Source: Prevotella sp. (GTDB taxonomy: Bacteria > Bacteroidota > Bacteroidia > Bacteroidales > Bacteroidaceae). From it: 48,836 bases of DNA. Where the stretch lies: assembly GCA_017940545.1 (NCBI GenBank), contig JAGAYI010000047.1, forward strand, positions 1 through 48,836, in the 5' to 3' direction. Below are positions 1 through 9,067 of the stretch, in pieces. The notes under the pieces were generated by a model. The model had not been told where the DNA came from, searched no databases, and saw nothing but the letters and a program-made list of their open reading frames with translations. The position numbers were made by a program, and so were the translations under genes. The first letter of the stretch is position 1. Every line of letters begins with the position of its first letter.

Positions 1-2
1 AC

Positions 3-65
3 GGTGCCTGGAACCAGGAAGACCCTGAGAAATGGCTGTCGGTGATTCAGATACCGATAGAGTAA
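3..65 (+). CDS. C-terminal end of an upstream gene (partial)
   Basis: The window opens inside a reading frame that ends at TAA 63-65. The visible residues are GAWNQEDPEKWLSVIQIPIE. A tail of the form WLSxIQIPI resembles the end of GyrI-like effector-binding domains found in AraC-type regulators and bleomycin/multidrug-binding proteins. Twenty residues are too few to name the family with any confidence. A hairpin terminator follows directly, so this gene ends its own transcript. Confidence 0.45.
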   Translation, partial: GAWNQEDPEKWLSVIQIPIE

Positions 66-72
66 GAATTCG

Positions 73-107
73 TCCTGATCGTTCCATATAGTTTGGGACG
101 GTCAGGA
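73..107 (+). terminator. Hairpin terminator after the first partial gene
   Basis: TCCTGATCGTTCC (73-85) pairs with GGGACGGTCAGGA (95-107), giving a 13-bp stem with two G-T wobbles and a 9-nt loop. It is followed by TTT and then A-rich sequence, so the U-tract is weak. The position, 8 nt after the stop codon at 65, fits a rho-independent terminator. Confidence 0.65.
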
Positions 108-123
108 TTTAAAAAGTTACGCA

Positions 124-999
124 ATGAAATTAGAATTAGCAAGACAAAACGACTTCGACGGCATCATCGCCTTCTATGATGATGTGACGGCACGTACGGC
201 TGGCATGGGCCTCTATGCCCGATGGAGTAAAGGCAAGCATCCGACGGAAGAAAGCATCCGAGCCTATATCGAAGAGGGCTGTATGTATCTATATCGTGAG
301 GGTGGCGGCATCGTCGGGGCGATGGCGGTCACGATGTATCAAGGTAAGGAATATCACGCGATAGAATGGGCGAGGCAGGTGGGTGACGATGAGGTCGCCG
401 TGATTCATATTCTTGCCGTCAGTCCTGACAGGCAGGGCGAAGGCATCGGCTCTAAGATGATTCTAGAGGCTATTCATCTTGCTCAGGCAAATGGTATGAA
501 GACCGTCCGTCTCGATGCGCTCGCCTCGAACAAGCCTGCCCACAGAATCTACGAGCGCCTCGGCTTCGGGCAGCGTGGACAACAACATCTCTATGCTGAG
601 AATACCGGCTGGACAGACTTTTATTTCTTTGAACTTCAACAACTCTGTAATATGGATAAAATGATTGCATGCTGTGGCATCAACTGCGCGACCTGTGAGG
701 CTCGCATCGCCACGATGAAGAACAACGACAAGTTGCGCGTCGAGATAGCAAAGAAATGGTGCGAGATAAATCACACCGATCAGATTACACCAGAGAGTAT
801 CAATTGTACAGGTTGCCGAGCAGAAGGACCCAAGTTCTACTTCTGCAGTCATCTGTGCGAGGTGCATCAATGTGTAGCCGCCAAGGGCTATGAAACCTGT
901 GCCGATTGCCCGGACAAGAACACCTGCAGAAAGGTTGGCGCTATCTGGGAGAACTGTGCCGAGGCGAAGAAGAATCTGGGAGGAGAACGGAACGTATGA
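124..999 (+). CDS. GNAT acetyltransferase fused to a cysteine-rich DUF3795 domain
   Basis: A 291-residue protein in two parts. Residues 1-172 are a GNAT acetyltransferase: the acetyl-CoA loop reads VSPDRQGEGIGSKMI (99-113), followed by the usual ASNKPAHRIYERLGF end of the fold. Residues 177-290 match DUF3795, a small domain with many cysteines (CCGINCATC, INCTGC, CADCPDKNTC) that probably binds zinc. DUF3795 is normally a free-standing protein beginning MxxxIAxCG, and here ATG 652 gives exactly that start (MDKMIACCG). A TAA in another frame (648-650) sits just before it, so the fusion may be recent or caused by a one-base loss. The acetyl acceptor is unknown. The stop overlaps the next gene by 4 nt (ATGA). 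Confidence 0.85.
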   Translation: MKLELARQNDFDGIIAFYDDVTARTAGMGLYARWSKGKHPTEESIRAYIEEGCMYLYREGGGIVGAMAVTMYQGKEYHAIEWARQVGDDEVAVIHILAVSPDRQGEGIGSKMILEAIHLAQANGMKTVRLDALASNKPAHRIYERLGFGQRGQQHLYAENTGWTDFYFFELQQLCNMDKMIACCGINCATCEARIATMKNNDKLRVEIAKKWCEINHTDQITPESINCTGCRAEGPKFYFCSHLCEVHQCVAAKGYETCADCPDKNTCRKVGAIWENCAEAKKNLGGERNV

Positions 1000-1493
1000 G
1001 CAACTTGAATCAGATGAAGCTCCGCCCATTCCATCCCGACGATGCAGAAACAGTTTTGAGTTGGTGCAAAGACAAGCAGGCATTCCGCCTTTGGAGTGCC
1101 GACAGGTATAAGGATTTCCCTGCGCAGCCACATGAGATGTTGGAGCAATACGAAGCCTGTTATATGTATCCTTTGACGGCCGTCATGGAAGGGAAAATCG
1201 TCGGGCATATCCTGCTGAGGCATCCAACAGAAGACATAACAATTGTTCGTTTTGGCTTTGTCATCGTAGATACCACGAAACGAGGTATGGGCTACGGTAA
1301 GCAGATGTTACGCCTTGCTATTGATTACGCCAGACGGGAACTGGATGCTAAGCGAATCACACTCGGCGTATTCTGTGATAACTTTTCTGCCGTCGAATGC
1401 TACAAGTCCGTAGGTTTCCGCATCACGGGTGAAGACAGTTATACGATTGACGGAGAAGAATGGAAAGCCTTTGAATTGGAATACAAACTTTGA
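996..1493 (+). CDS. GNAT family N-acetyltransferase
   Basis: A 165-residue protein of the RimI/RimJ-like GNAT type. It begins MSNLNQMKLRPFHPDDAETV, the typical first strand and helix. The acetyl-CoA motif is VDTTKRGMGYGKQML, and the FCDNFSAVECYKSVGF segment closes the fold. ATG 996 was chosen because GGGAGGAG (979-986) lies just upstream and the start overlaps the previous stop as ATGA, which implies coupled translation with the GNAT-DUF3795 gene. A frame-open start 90 nt upstream would lie inside the previous gene and adds no family residues. The substrate cannot be read from the sequence. Confidence 0.85.
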   Translation: MSNLNQMKLRPFHPDDAETVLSWCKDKQAFRLWSADRYKDFPAQPHEMLEQYEACYMYPLTAVMEGKIVGHILLRHPTEDITIVRFGFVIVDTTKRGMGYGKQMLRLAIDYARRELDAKRITLGVFCDNFSAVECYKSVGFRITGEDSYTIDGEEWKAFELEYKL

Positions 1494-1504
1494 AATAGAA
1501 TTGA

Positions 1505-2149
1505 ATGAAACAGGAAATCAATCCCAAGGACACCAGCCGTGCCCAAGCCTTTGAGCTATGGATGAAGGCCCCTAACCCGATGGTCACGTTCTTCAAGACA
1601 ATCGATGTGACGCGGTTGGTAAGAATAAGCCGGAAGAAGAAATACAAATTCAATATGCTGCTGGACTGGTGCATCGGCAAAGCCGCTTCTCCCGTCAAAG
1701 AGTTCTATCTCCTGCCTGTCGGCGACAAGCTGATGCAGTACGACTGTCTTGCTGTCAATACCATCGTCAAGAACAAAGAGGGCGAGGTGTCTGGTTGTGA
1801 CATCCTCTTCACCGAAGACATAGAATTGTTCAGTCAGCAGTATATGGAATACACATTGAAGGTTGCTGAAAGCTGCTCAGACAGGGACTTGTCGGATGAA
1901 TGTATGGTTATTGGCACATCGGCCATTATCGATACCGAGATTGACGGAGCAGTGGGCATGAACAGCGGAATTTTCAATAACCCGTTCATGATTTGGGGAA
2001 GATACAGAAAGAGGTGTTTCCGATACGAACTGCCCATTTCCTTCCAGTTCCACCACGCGCAGATGGACGGTGGCCATGCCGGAAAATTTCTTGCCAATCT
2101 ACAAGAAGATATTAATCGGCTGAACTTTCCGGACAGCAAGATATTCTAA
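1505..2149 (+). CDS. CatA-like (chloramphenicol-acetyltransferase family) O-acetyltransferase
   Basis: A 214-residue protein with the CAT-family active-site motif HHAQMDGGH (183-191), comparable to HHAxxDGxH in chloramphenicol acetyltransferases. The second His (184) would be the catalytic base. The length matches CAT (about 210-220). The N-terminal third is far from classical CAT, and DUF-style CatA-like proteins of this kind are common in gut Bacteroidales. The true acceptor, an antibiotic or a metabolite, is therefore open. It starts 11 nt after the GNAT gene, in what looks like one short operon of three acetyltransferases. Confidence 0.8.
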   Translation: MKQEINPKDTSRAQAFELWMKAPNPMVTFFKTIDVTRLVRISRKKKYKFNMLLDWCIGKAASPVKEFYLLPVGDKLMQYDCLAVNTIVKNKEGEVSGCDILFTEDIELFSQQYMEYTLKVAESCSDRDLSDECMVIGTSAIIDTEIDGAVGMNSGIFNNPFMIWGRYRKRCFRYELPISFQFHHAQMDGGHAGKFLANLQEDINRLNFPDSKIF

Positions 2150-2266
2150 CGTTCGACGATGCAAAAAACGATTGCCGACTACTTCAAGACCCAGCCCGTC
2201 CTGAAAGCATGGCTCATCGGCTCCTTCGCCCGAGGCGATGAGTCGCCACTGAGCGATGCCATTGAC

Positions 2267-2282
2267 AAACTGGACCCAGTTT
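2267..2282. repeat. Palindrome at the break of the MNT fragment
   Basis: AAACTGG-AC-CCAGTTT is a palindrome of two 7-bp arms. It begins 9 bp after the last codon that fits the nucleotidyltransferase family. Such a position suggests the end of a lost or degenerate mobile element, but no transposase remnant is recognisable in 2283-2366. That stretch is AT-rich, contains TATTTTTG-like sequence and leads straight into the end of ettA. Confidence 0.4.
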
Positions 2283-2366
2283 TAACAATACTTAGATGCC
2301 ACAGCGTCACTTTCCCTATAAAAATGCTTGCATTTGTAGATTTATTTTTGTACCATAGAACAAACG

Positions 2367-4067
<1,701 letters not shown>

Positions 4068-4091
4068 AATAATTCAGGGAGTTTTTGGGGG

Positions 4092-4400
4092 TTAGGGCAT
4101 GCTGAAGAAGAAATAGAGTGCCGCAAAACGGGGTTCCACGCCGTCGGCCTTGCCAATGTAGGCATTGCTGCGGTTGCGAATGGTGCCGTCGCGCTCCACC
4201 TTACCGATGTAGGCATTGCTGCGGTCGCGCACGGTGCCGTCGCTCTCCACCTTTCCCAAATAGGCGTTGCCGCGGTCGCGTATGGTGCCGTCGCGCTCTA
4301 TCTTGCCTATGTAGGCGTTGCTGCCGTTTCTCAGGGTCTGTGCCGTGCACAGTGTTGCTGCCGAAATGAGCATGAGCAACAGTAACAGGATTTTCTTCAT
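4092..4400 (-). CDS. Small secreted protein built of 17-residue repeats
   Basis: A 102-residue protein with a clear signal peptide (MKKILLLLLMLISAATLCTAQ). The mature part is three near-identical 17-residue repeats of the form SNAYIGKxExDGTxRxR (residues 27-77), a fourth half repeat, and a hydrophobic tail, AALYFFFSMP. Each unit alternates a short beta-like NAYIGKV with a turn ESDGT, which suggests a small solenoid or beta-hairpin stack. I do not recognise a function. It lies 24 nt upstream of ettA and 31 nt downstream of relA on the same strand. Confidence 0.75.
   Translation of the reverse strand: MKKILLLLLMLISAATLCTAQTLRNGSNAYIGKIERDGTIRDRGNAYLGKVESDGTVRDRSNAYIGKVERDGTIRNRSNAYIGKADGVEPRFAALYFFFSMP
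4149..4322. repeat. 51-bp tandem coding repeats (3.4 copies)
   Basis: Units at 4322-4272, 4271-4221 and 4220-4170 (read on the minus strand) are 51 bp each, with a partial copy at 4169-4149. They encode the 17-residue repeats of the secreted protein. The copies are very similar at the DNA level, so unit number could change by slippage without breaking frame. Confidence 0.85.
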
Positions 4401-4431
4401 AAGCGTAAAGTCATTTATTAGTGATAACGGG

Positions 4432-6654
4432 TTATATTCTTGAGACTTGTTTGACGCCCTTCACGGTGCGTAGCTTCTTGATGAGGGCCTCCATGCGTGA
4501 GGTATCGTCGAGCATGACGACCAGGTTGCCGCTGAAGAGCCCGTCGTGAGAGTCAATGTTGATGCTGCGCAGAATGAGCCGTTCGTCCTTCGAGATGATG
4601 CTTGTCAGGTTGTTGACGATGCCGATGTCGTCGTTGCCTACTACGCGCAGCGTGATGGAGTACATGCTGGACCCCTTGCCGCTCCACTTGGCTCTGACGA
4701 TGCGATAGCCGAAACGCTTGCGCAGCTCGGGGGCATTGGGGCAGTCAGTACGGTGAATCTTGATGCCGCCGCCGGCTGTGACAAAGCCGAACACCGGATC
4801 ACCGTAAATGGGCTGGCAGCACTTGGAGAGCTGGAAGTCGATACCTTTCAGGTTCTGGTCGATGACCAGCACGTCGCTGCTGCTGACGCCCTGCGCCGTA
4901 AGGGCCGCCTGCTGGTCGGCATCAAACTGAAACTCGGAGGCCGAGCGGGCCTGGTTATCGCCCGTGACGACCGTTTCGCGCTGTTTCTCCTCCAGATATT
5001 TGTCAGCCACGTAGTTCACGTCCATCTGTCCCGTGGCAATCTGCCGGTAGAAGTCGCTCGTTTCCTTAAAGCCCAAGCGTTTCATCATGCGCATCATGAC
5101 GGGCTCTTCCACCTCAATCTTGCGGTTACGAAACTTGCGCTCAAGTGCCTCCTTGGCCATCATGCCCTCGGTCTGCTGCGTCTCCTTCAACGCCAGACGT
5201 ATCTTCGACTTCGCCCGGCTGGTCTTCACAATGTTCAGCCACTCCTGCTTGGGCCGCTGGTTGGTTTGTGTCATTACCTCCACCTGGTCGCCGCTTTGCA
5301 GGATGTGGCGAATGGTCACCACTTTGTTATTGATACGCGCCCCCACACACTGGTTGCCTATCTTGGAGTGGATGTAGTAGGCAAAGTCAAGTACCGTAGC
5401 CCCCTTGGGGAACTTGAGCAGGTCGCCACGCGGAGTAAACACGAAGACCTCGTCTTCATAAAGGTCCATGCGGAACTGGTCCATAGCCTCCAGACCGGTA
5501 CTGTTCTCCAACATAGAGCGTATGCCGCTGAGCCAGTCGTCCATGCCCGACTCGGCCTTCACGCCCTTGTAGCGCCAGTGGGCAGCCACGCCACGCTCTG
5601 CCACCTCATCCATGCGCTCCGTACGAATCTGAACCTCCACCCACTTTTGCTCAGGGCCGAGCACAGTGATGTGCAGGCTCTCGTAGCCGTTCGACTTTGG
5701 CACGCTGAGCCAGTCGCGCAGCCGCTTGGGGTTAGGCTGGTACATGTCAGTAACAATGGAGTAGGCCTGCCAGCATTGCATTTTTTCCTTCTCTTCAGGA
5801 CAGTCGATGATGATGCGTATGGCAAACAGGTCATAGACACCCTCGAAGGGACAGTGCTGCTTCTTCATCTTCTGCCAGATGGAGTGAATGGACTTGGTGC
5901 GCCCTTTCATGTGAAACTTCAGTCCGGCACTCTCCAACTTCTGCTTTATGGGGGCTATGAAGTTGGCAATATAGGCATCGCGGCTCTTCTTCGTGGCATT
6001 CAGCTTCTCCTTGATGTGGTAGTAGGCATCGTGCTCCAGATATTTCAGCGAGAGGTCCTCCAGTTCAGACTTCAGCTGATAAAGGCCCAGCTTGTGGGCC
6101 AGGGGGGCATAGAGATAGGCCGCCTCCTCAGACACGCGCCGGCGGGCATCGTCGTTTTGGGCATCGCGTATCTGCCGCATCAGGCTGACACGGTCGGCAA
6201 TCATAATAAGTATCACGCGCATGTCTTCGGCAAACGACAGCAGCAGGTTGCGGAAGTTCTCACTCTCAATGACGGGGTTCTTCTTGTAGAGTTCCTGTAT
6301 GCGCTGCAGACCATGAAGAATGCGGGCCACCGACTCGCCGAACGTCTGCTGCACGTCGTCAATGGTCGTGAAGCCTGCCTCGACGCTGGGGTGAAGCAGG
6401 ATGGCCAGCACGGCATCGCGGCGCAGGCCTATTTCCTCAACCACTATCTGTGCCGTCTGCAGACTGGTCAGTATGGGGTTCAGCCCGAACACGTCGCGAC
6501 GCGTTTCCGGCTGTTCCATGTATCGGCGCAGGTGCAGACGCACATTCTCCTCGTCGCCCTCAACGAGAGAAGAACCTATGGCTTCCTTGATTCTATTGTA
6601 AAGCAGAAGTGTCTCTTCGCGCTCCTGGGTGGAAAATATCAATCTTTCCGTCAT
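4432..6654 (-). CDS. relA: RelA/SpoT-type (p)ppGpp synthetase with degenerate hydrolase site
   Basis: A 740-residue long RSH protein. Order of domains: N-terminal HD-like region (about 40-190); synthetase (about 230-350, with RLRDWLSVPKSNGYESLH and EVQIRTERMDEVAERGVAAHW intact); TGS (VFVFTPRGDLLKFPKGATVLDFAYYIH); a Cys-containing RIS region (LSKCCQP...HRTDCPN); and a C-terminal ACT domain. The HDxxED hydrolase motif reads HPSVEA (88-93), and the usual DRLHNMR reads DRVSLMR. Both metal-binding Asp residues are missing, so this should be a synthetase-only enzyme. ATG 6654 is preferred because the frame-open start 33 nt upstream overlaps the promoter -7 box. Confidence 0.9.
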   Translation of the reverse strand: MTERLIFSTQEREETLLLYNRIKEAIGSSLVEGDEENVRLHLRRYMEQPETRRDVFGLNPILTSLQTAQIVVEEIGLRRDAVLAILLHPSVEAGFTTIDDVQQTFGESVARILHGLQRIQELYKKNPVIESENFRNLLLSFAEDMRVILIMIADRVSLMRQIRDAQNDDARRRVSEEAAYLYAPLAHKLGLYQLKSELEDLSLKYLEHDAYYHIKEKLNATKKSRDAYIANFIAPIKQKLESAGLKFHMKGRTKSIHSIWQKMKKQHCPFEGVYDLFAIRIIIDCPEEKEKMQCWQAYSIVTDMYQPNPKRLRDWLSVPKSNGYESLHITVLGPEQKWVEVQIRTERMDEVAERGVAAHWRYKGVKAESGMDDWLSGIRSMLENSTGLEAMDQFRMDLYEDEVFVFTPRGDLLKFPKGATVLDFAYYIHSKIGNQCVGARINNKVVTIRHILQSGDQVEVMTQTNQRPKQEWLNIVKTSRAKSKIRLALKETQQTEGMMAKEALERKFRNRKIEVEEPVMMRMMKRLGFKETSDFYRQIATGQMDVNYVADKYLEEKQRETVVTGDNQARSASEFQFDADQQAALTAQGVSSSDVLVIDQNLKGIDFQLSKCCQPIYGDPVFGFVTAGGGIKIHRTDCPNAPELRKRFGYRIVRAKWSGKGSSMYSITLRVVGNDDIGIVNNLTSIISKDERLILRSINIDSHDGLFSGNLVVMLDDTSRMEALIKKLRTVKGVKQVSRI

Positions 6655-6676
6655 GAATATCAGGTTAAGTTTTGTG

Positions 6677-6707
6677 CAAAGGTACAAATTAGTGCGTAAA
6701 AAGCAAA
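6677..6707 (-). promoter_or_regulatory. Promoter of relA
   Basis: On the minus strand TTTG (6707-6704), a 19-bp spacer and TACCTTTG (6684-6677) match the Bacteroidetes primary sigma consensus TTTG-N19-TAnnTTTG. Transcription would begin near 6672, giving a leader of about 20 nt to ATG 6654. Confidence 0.75.
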
Positions 6708-6747
6708 AAAATACTAACCATTTATTCGTTTATTCAGAAAAGTTTTG

Positions 6748-6755
6748 TAATTTTG
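6748..6755 (+). promoter_or_regulatory. Probable -7 box for the DUF4301 gene
   Basis: TAATTTTG fits TAnnTTTG and lies 39 nt before ATG 6795. No good TTTG is seen at the right distance upstream, so the assignment rests on the -7 element alone. This promoter diverges from that of relA. Confidence 0.5.
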
Positions 6756-6794
6756 TCAATCAAAATCCATTAACTCAAATATCTAATCAAGCTT

Positions 6795-8312
6795 ATGCTT
6801 ACAGAACAAGACTTAAAACAAATCAAGCAGAAAGGTATTTCTGAAGAAAAACTCAACAACCAGTTGGAACAGTTCAAGACCGGTTTCCCGTTCCTGAGAC
6901 TCGAAGCCGCCGCCGCCATCGGCAAGGGCATCATGGCCCCCACAGCCGAAGAGCGCCAGCAGTATGTCAACGCCTGGAACCAGTACAAGGCCGAGGGGCG
7001 CCGCGTGGTGAAGTTCGTACCCGCATCGGGTGCAGCCAGCCGCATGTTCAAAGACATGTTTGCCTTTGTCGATGCCAGTTACGACGTGCCGACCACCGAC
7101 TTTGAGAAGCACTACTTCGACAACATCCAGAAGTTCGCCTTCTACGATGCGCTGAACGCCGCCTGCCAGAAAAACTTAGGCAAGGACATTCCCACCCTGC
7201 TCGCCGAAGGCCAGTACAAAGCCGTGGCAGCACAGATGCTCAAGGCCGAAGGGCTGAACTACGGACAGCTGCCCAAGGGACTGCTGCTCTTCCACAACTA
7301 CCCTGAAGGACCGCGCACGCCGATGGAGGAACACCTCGTGGAGGGCGCACTCTATGCCGCATCCAACGGTGAGGCACACGTACACTTCACCGTCAGCCAC
7401 GAGCACATGGAACTGTTCAAACAGAAAGTTGCCGAGAAGGCCGACCTCTATGCCCGGAAGTACGGCATCAAGTACGACATCACCTTCTCTGAGCAGAAGC
7501 CATCGACCGACACCGTGGCTGCCAATGCCGACAACACTCCGTTCCGCAACGACGACGGCACGCTGCTGTTCCGCCCGGGCGGACACGGCGCACTCATAGA
7601 GAACCTGAACGAGATTGAAGCCGACGTCATCTTTGTGAAGAACATTGACAACGTGGTGCCCGACCGCCTGAAGGACGACACCGTGGAGTGGAAACAGGTC
7701 ATTGCCGGCGTGCTGGTCACGCTGCAGCAGAAAGCCTTTGAATACCTGCGACTCATAGACACCGGAAAATACAGCCACGAGCAGATTGAGGAAATGATAC
7801 GCTTCGTACAGCAGGACCTCTGCTGCCGCAAGCACGACATCAAGGATCTGGAGGATGCCGAACTGGTTATCTACCTGCGCAAAAAGCTGAACCGACCCAT
7901 GCGCGTATGCGGCGTGGTGAAGAATGTCGGCGAACCCGGCGGCGGACCGTTCCTCACCTATAACCAGGATGGCACGGTGAGCCTGCAGATTCTGGAGTCG
8001 AGCCAGATTGACAAGTCGAACAAGGAATACATGGACATGTTCACCAAGGGTACCCACTTCAACCCCGTTGACTTGGTTTGTGCCGTCAAGGACTACAAGG
8101 GACAGCCGTTCAACCTGCCAGAGTATGTGGATAAGACCACGGGATTCATCTCTTCGAAGTCAAAGAGCGGTAAGGAGCTGAAGGCCTTGGAGCTGCCCGG
8201 ACTGTGGAACGGTGCCATGAGCGACTGGTCAACGGTATTCGTAGAGGTTCCCCTGTCAACGTTCAACCCCGTGAAGACCGTTAACGACCTGCTGCGTGAA
8301 CAGCATCAGTAA
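6795..8312 (+). CDS. DUF4301 family protein
   Basis: A 505-residue soluble protein with no signal peptide or membrane segment. It matches DUF4301, a family I know almost only from Bacteroidetes. Marked segments are KFVPASGAASRMFKDMF (about 75-91), LLLFHNYPEGPRTPMEEHL, LLFRPGGHGALIENLN and VKNVGEPGGGPF. The glycine-rich ASGAASRM loop, followed by conserved basic and acidic motifs, recalls nucleotide-sugar pyrophosphorylase-type NTP transferases, which use a GxGTRM loop. That resemblance is my inference, and the function is not established. It is a single-gene unit with its own promoter and a terminator at 8340-8368. Confidence 0.85.
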   Translation: MLTEQDLKQIKQKGISEEKLNNQLEQFKTGFPFLRLEAAAAIGKGIMAPTAEERQQYVNAWNQYKAEGRRVVKFVPASGAASRMFKDMFAFVDASYDVPTTDFEKHYFDNIQKFAFYDALNAACQKNLGKDIPTLLAEGQYKAVAAQMLKAEGLNYGQLPKGLLLFHNYPEGPRTPMEEHLVEGALYAASNGEAHVHFTVSHEHMELFKQKVAEKADLYARKYGIKYDITFSEQKPSTDTVAANADNTPFRNDDGTLLFRPGGHGALIENLNEIEADVIFVKNIDNVVPDRLKDDTVEWKQVIAGVLVTLQQKAFEYLRLIDTGKYSHEQIEEMIRFVQQDLCCRKHDIKDLEDAELVIYLRKKLNRPMRVCGVVKNVGEPGGGPFLTYNQDGTVSLQILESSQIDKSNKEYMDMFTKGTHFNPVDLVCAVKDYKGQPFNLPEYVDKTTGFISSKSKSGKELKALELPGLWNGAMSDWSTVFVEVPLSTFNPVKTVNDLLREQHQ

Positions 8313-8329
8313 AGCAAAATAAGGAAATA

Positions 8330-8950
8330 TCACGCTAAGAAGGTGTCGAGCTTTTCGACACCTTTTTTCGTGCAGATGCCGCGCAGCGATACCATGAGCA
8401 TGTTGCGAAACAGCTCCTCAATGGGGTACGAGCGGTACAGCTCAAGTTTCATCATGTAGTCACTCTGCACCTCAAACAGCTTGCCTACAAGCTCGAAGTT
8501 AATGTCGCTGCGGAAATAGCCCTCGCTTACACCCTGCTGCATGAAGTCGAGAAACTGCTGGCGCGTGCGCTCCTTTTCACTGCGGAACGACTCTAACAGT
8601 TTAGGATAACGCCCCAAATCAGAGTAGAACAGCGGGTTCACACGGTGAAACTCCTCAATCTTCAGACGGTAGATGTAGAGCACAATGTCCATGACGTTGG
8701 CATCGCGGCCGATATCTGCTTCCATCTGCCGCTGATGCGCTTCACGCAAACGGTTGACTCCCTCAAGAAGCACTTGCTCCTTATTATCGTAGATTTCATA
8801 CAGCGTACGCTTGGAGATGCTCAACGCATGGGCTATGTCGTCCATCTTTACCGCCCGGATTCCCCGTTCGGTAAAGAGACATATGGCCGTGTCAAGTATT
8901 CGTTCACGGAGTGACTTCCTATAGGCTGACAAAACTTTTATTTCTTGCAT
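8330..8950 (-). CDS. TetR/AcrR family transcriptional regulator
   Basis: A 206-residue protein with a TetR-type N-terminal helix-turn-helix (residues 14-60: ILDTAICLFTERGIRAVKMDDIA, then SISKRTLYEIYDNKEQVL). The helical ligand-binding part has no family-specific signature. It is divergent from maeB across a 117-bp gap that holds both promoters, so maeB or the regulator itself is a possible target. Its last codons (GVEKLDTFLA) are encoded by the hairpin that ends the convergent DUF4301 transcript. The family normally represses and is released by small ligands. Confidence 0.9.
   Translation of the reverse strand: MQEIKVLSAYRKSLRERILDTAICLFTERGIRAVKMDDIAHALSISKRTLYEIYDNKEQVLLEGVNRLREAHQRQMEADIGRDANVMDIVLYIYRLKIEEFHRVNPLFYSDLGRYPKLLESFRSEKERTRQQFLDFMQQGVSEGYFRSDINFELVGKLFEVQSDYMMKLELYRSYPIEELFRNMLMVSLRGICTKKGVEKLDTFLA
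8340..8368 (+). terminator. Terminator of the DUF4301 gene, inside the tetR-type coding end
   Basis: AAGGTGTCGA (8340-8349) pairs perfectly with TCGACACCTT (8355-8364) around loop GCTTT, followed by a run of T to 8368. This is a textbook rho-independent terminator for plus-strand transcription. It lies entirely within codons of the opposing regulator gene, whose stop is at 8330-8332. Confidence 0.9.
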
Positions 8951-8967
8951 AAGTTTACATTCTGCTG

Positions 8968-8975
8968 CAAAATTA
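8968..8975 (-). promoter_or_regulatory. -7 box of the tetR-type gene
   Basis: On the minus strand TAATTTTG lies 17 nt before ATG 8950. No clear -33 TTTG is seen. Confidence 0.55.
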
Positions 8976-9019
8976 TAAAAAAAGTTCCTAAATCATCGTA
9001 GTAAAAGCTATTTTTTTAT

Positions 9020-9027
9020 TATTTTTG
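9020..9027 (+). promoter_or_regulatory. -7 box upstream of maeB
   Basis: TATTTTTG at 9020-9027 fits TAnnTTTG and gives a leader of about 35 nt to ATG 9068. It is divergent from the tetR-type promoter 44 bp away, so a regulator bound between them could act on both. Confidence 0.55.
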
Positions 9028-9067
9028 CACCTTGAATTTGAAATTAAGGATTAAATAAAGATACACT

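Noticed and set aside
6655-6687. Upstream in-frame start (MYLCTKLN...) for relA, and similar upstream starts for DUF5715 (34573) and the Gfo/Idh/MocA gene (22987)
   Set aside because: Each would place the N-terminus across the -7 box of the gene's own promoter; the downstream ATG matches the family start.
4546-6699. A 717-codon open frame on the plus strand, antisense to relA
   Set aside because: No family motif and no signal or start context; it mirrors the codon usage of the well-supported relA gene on the other strand.
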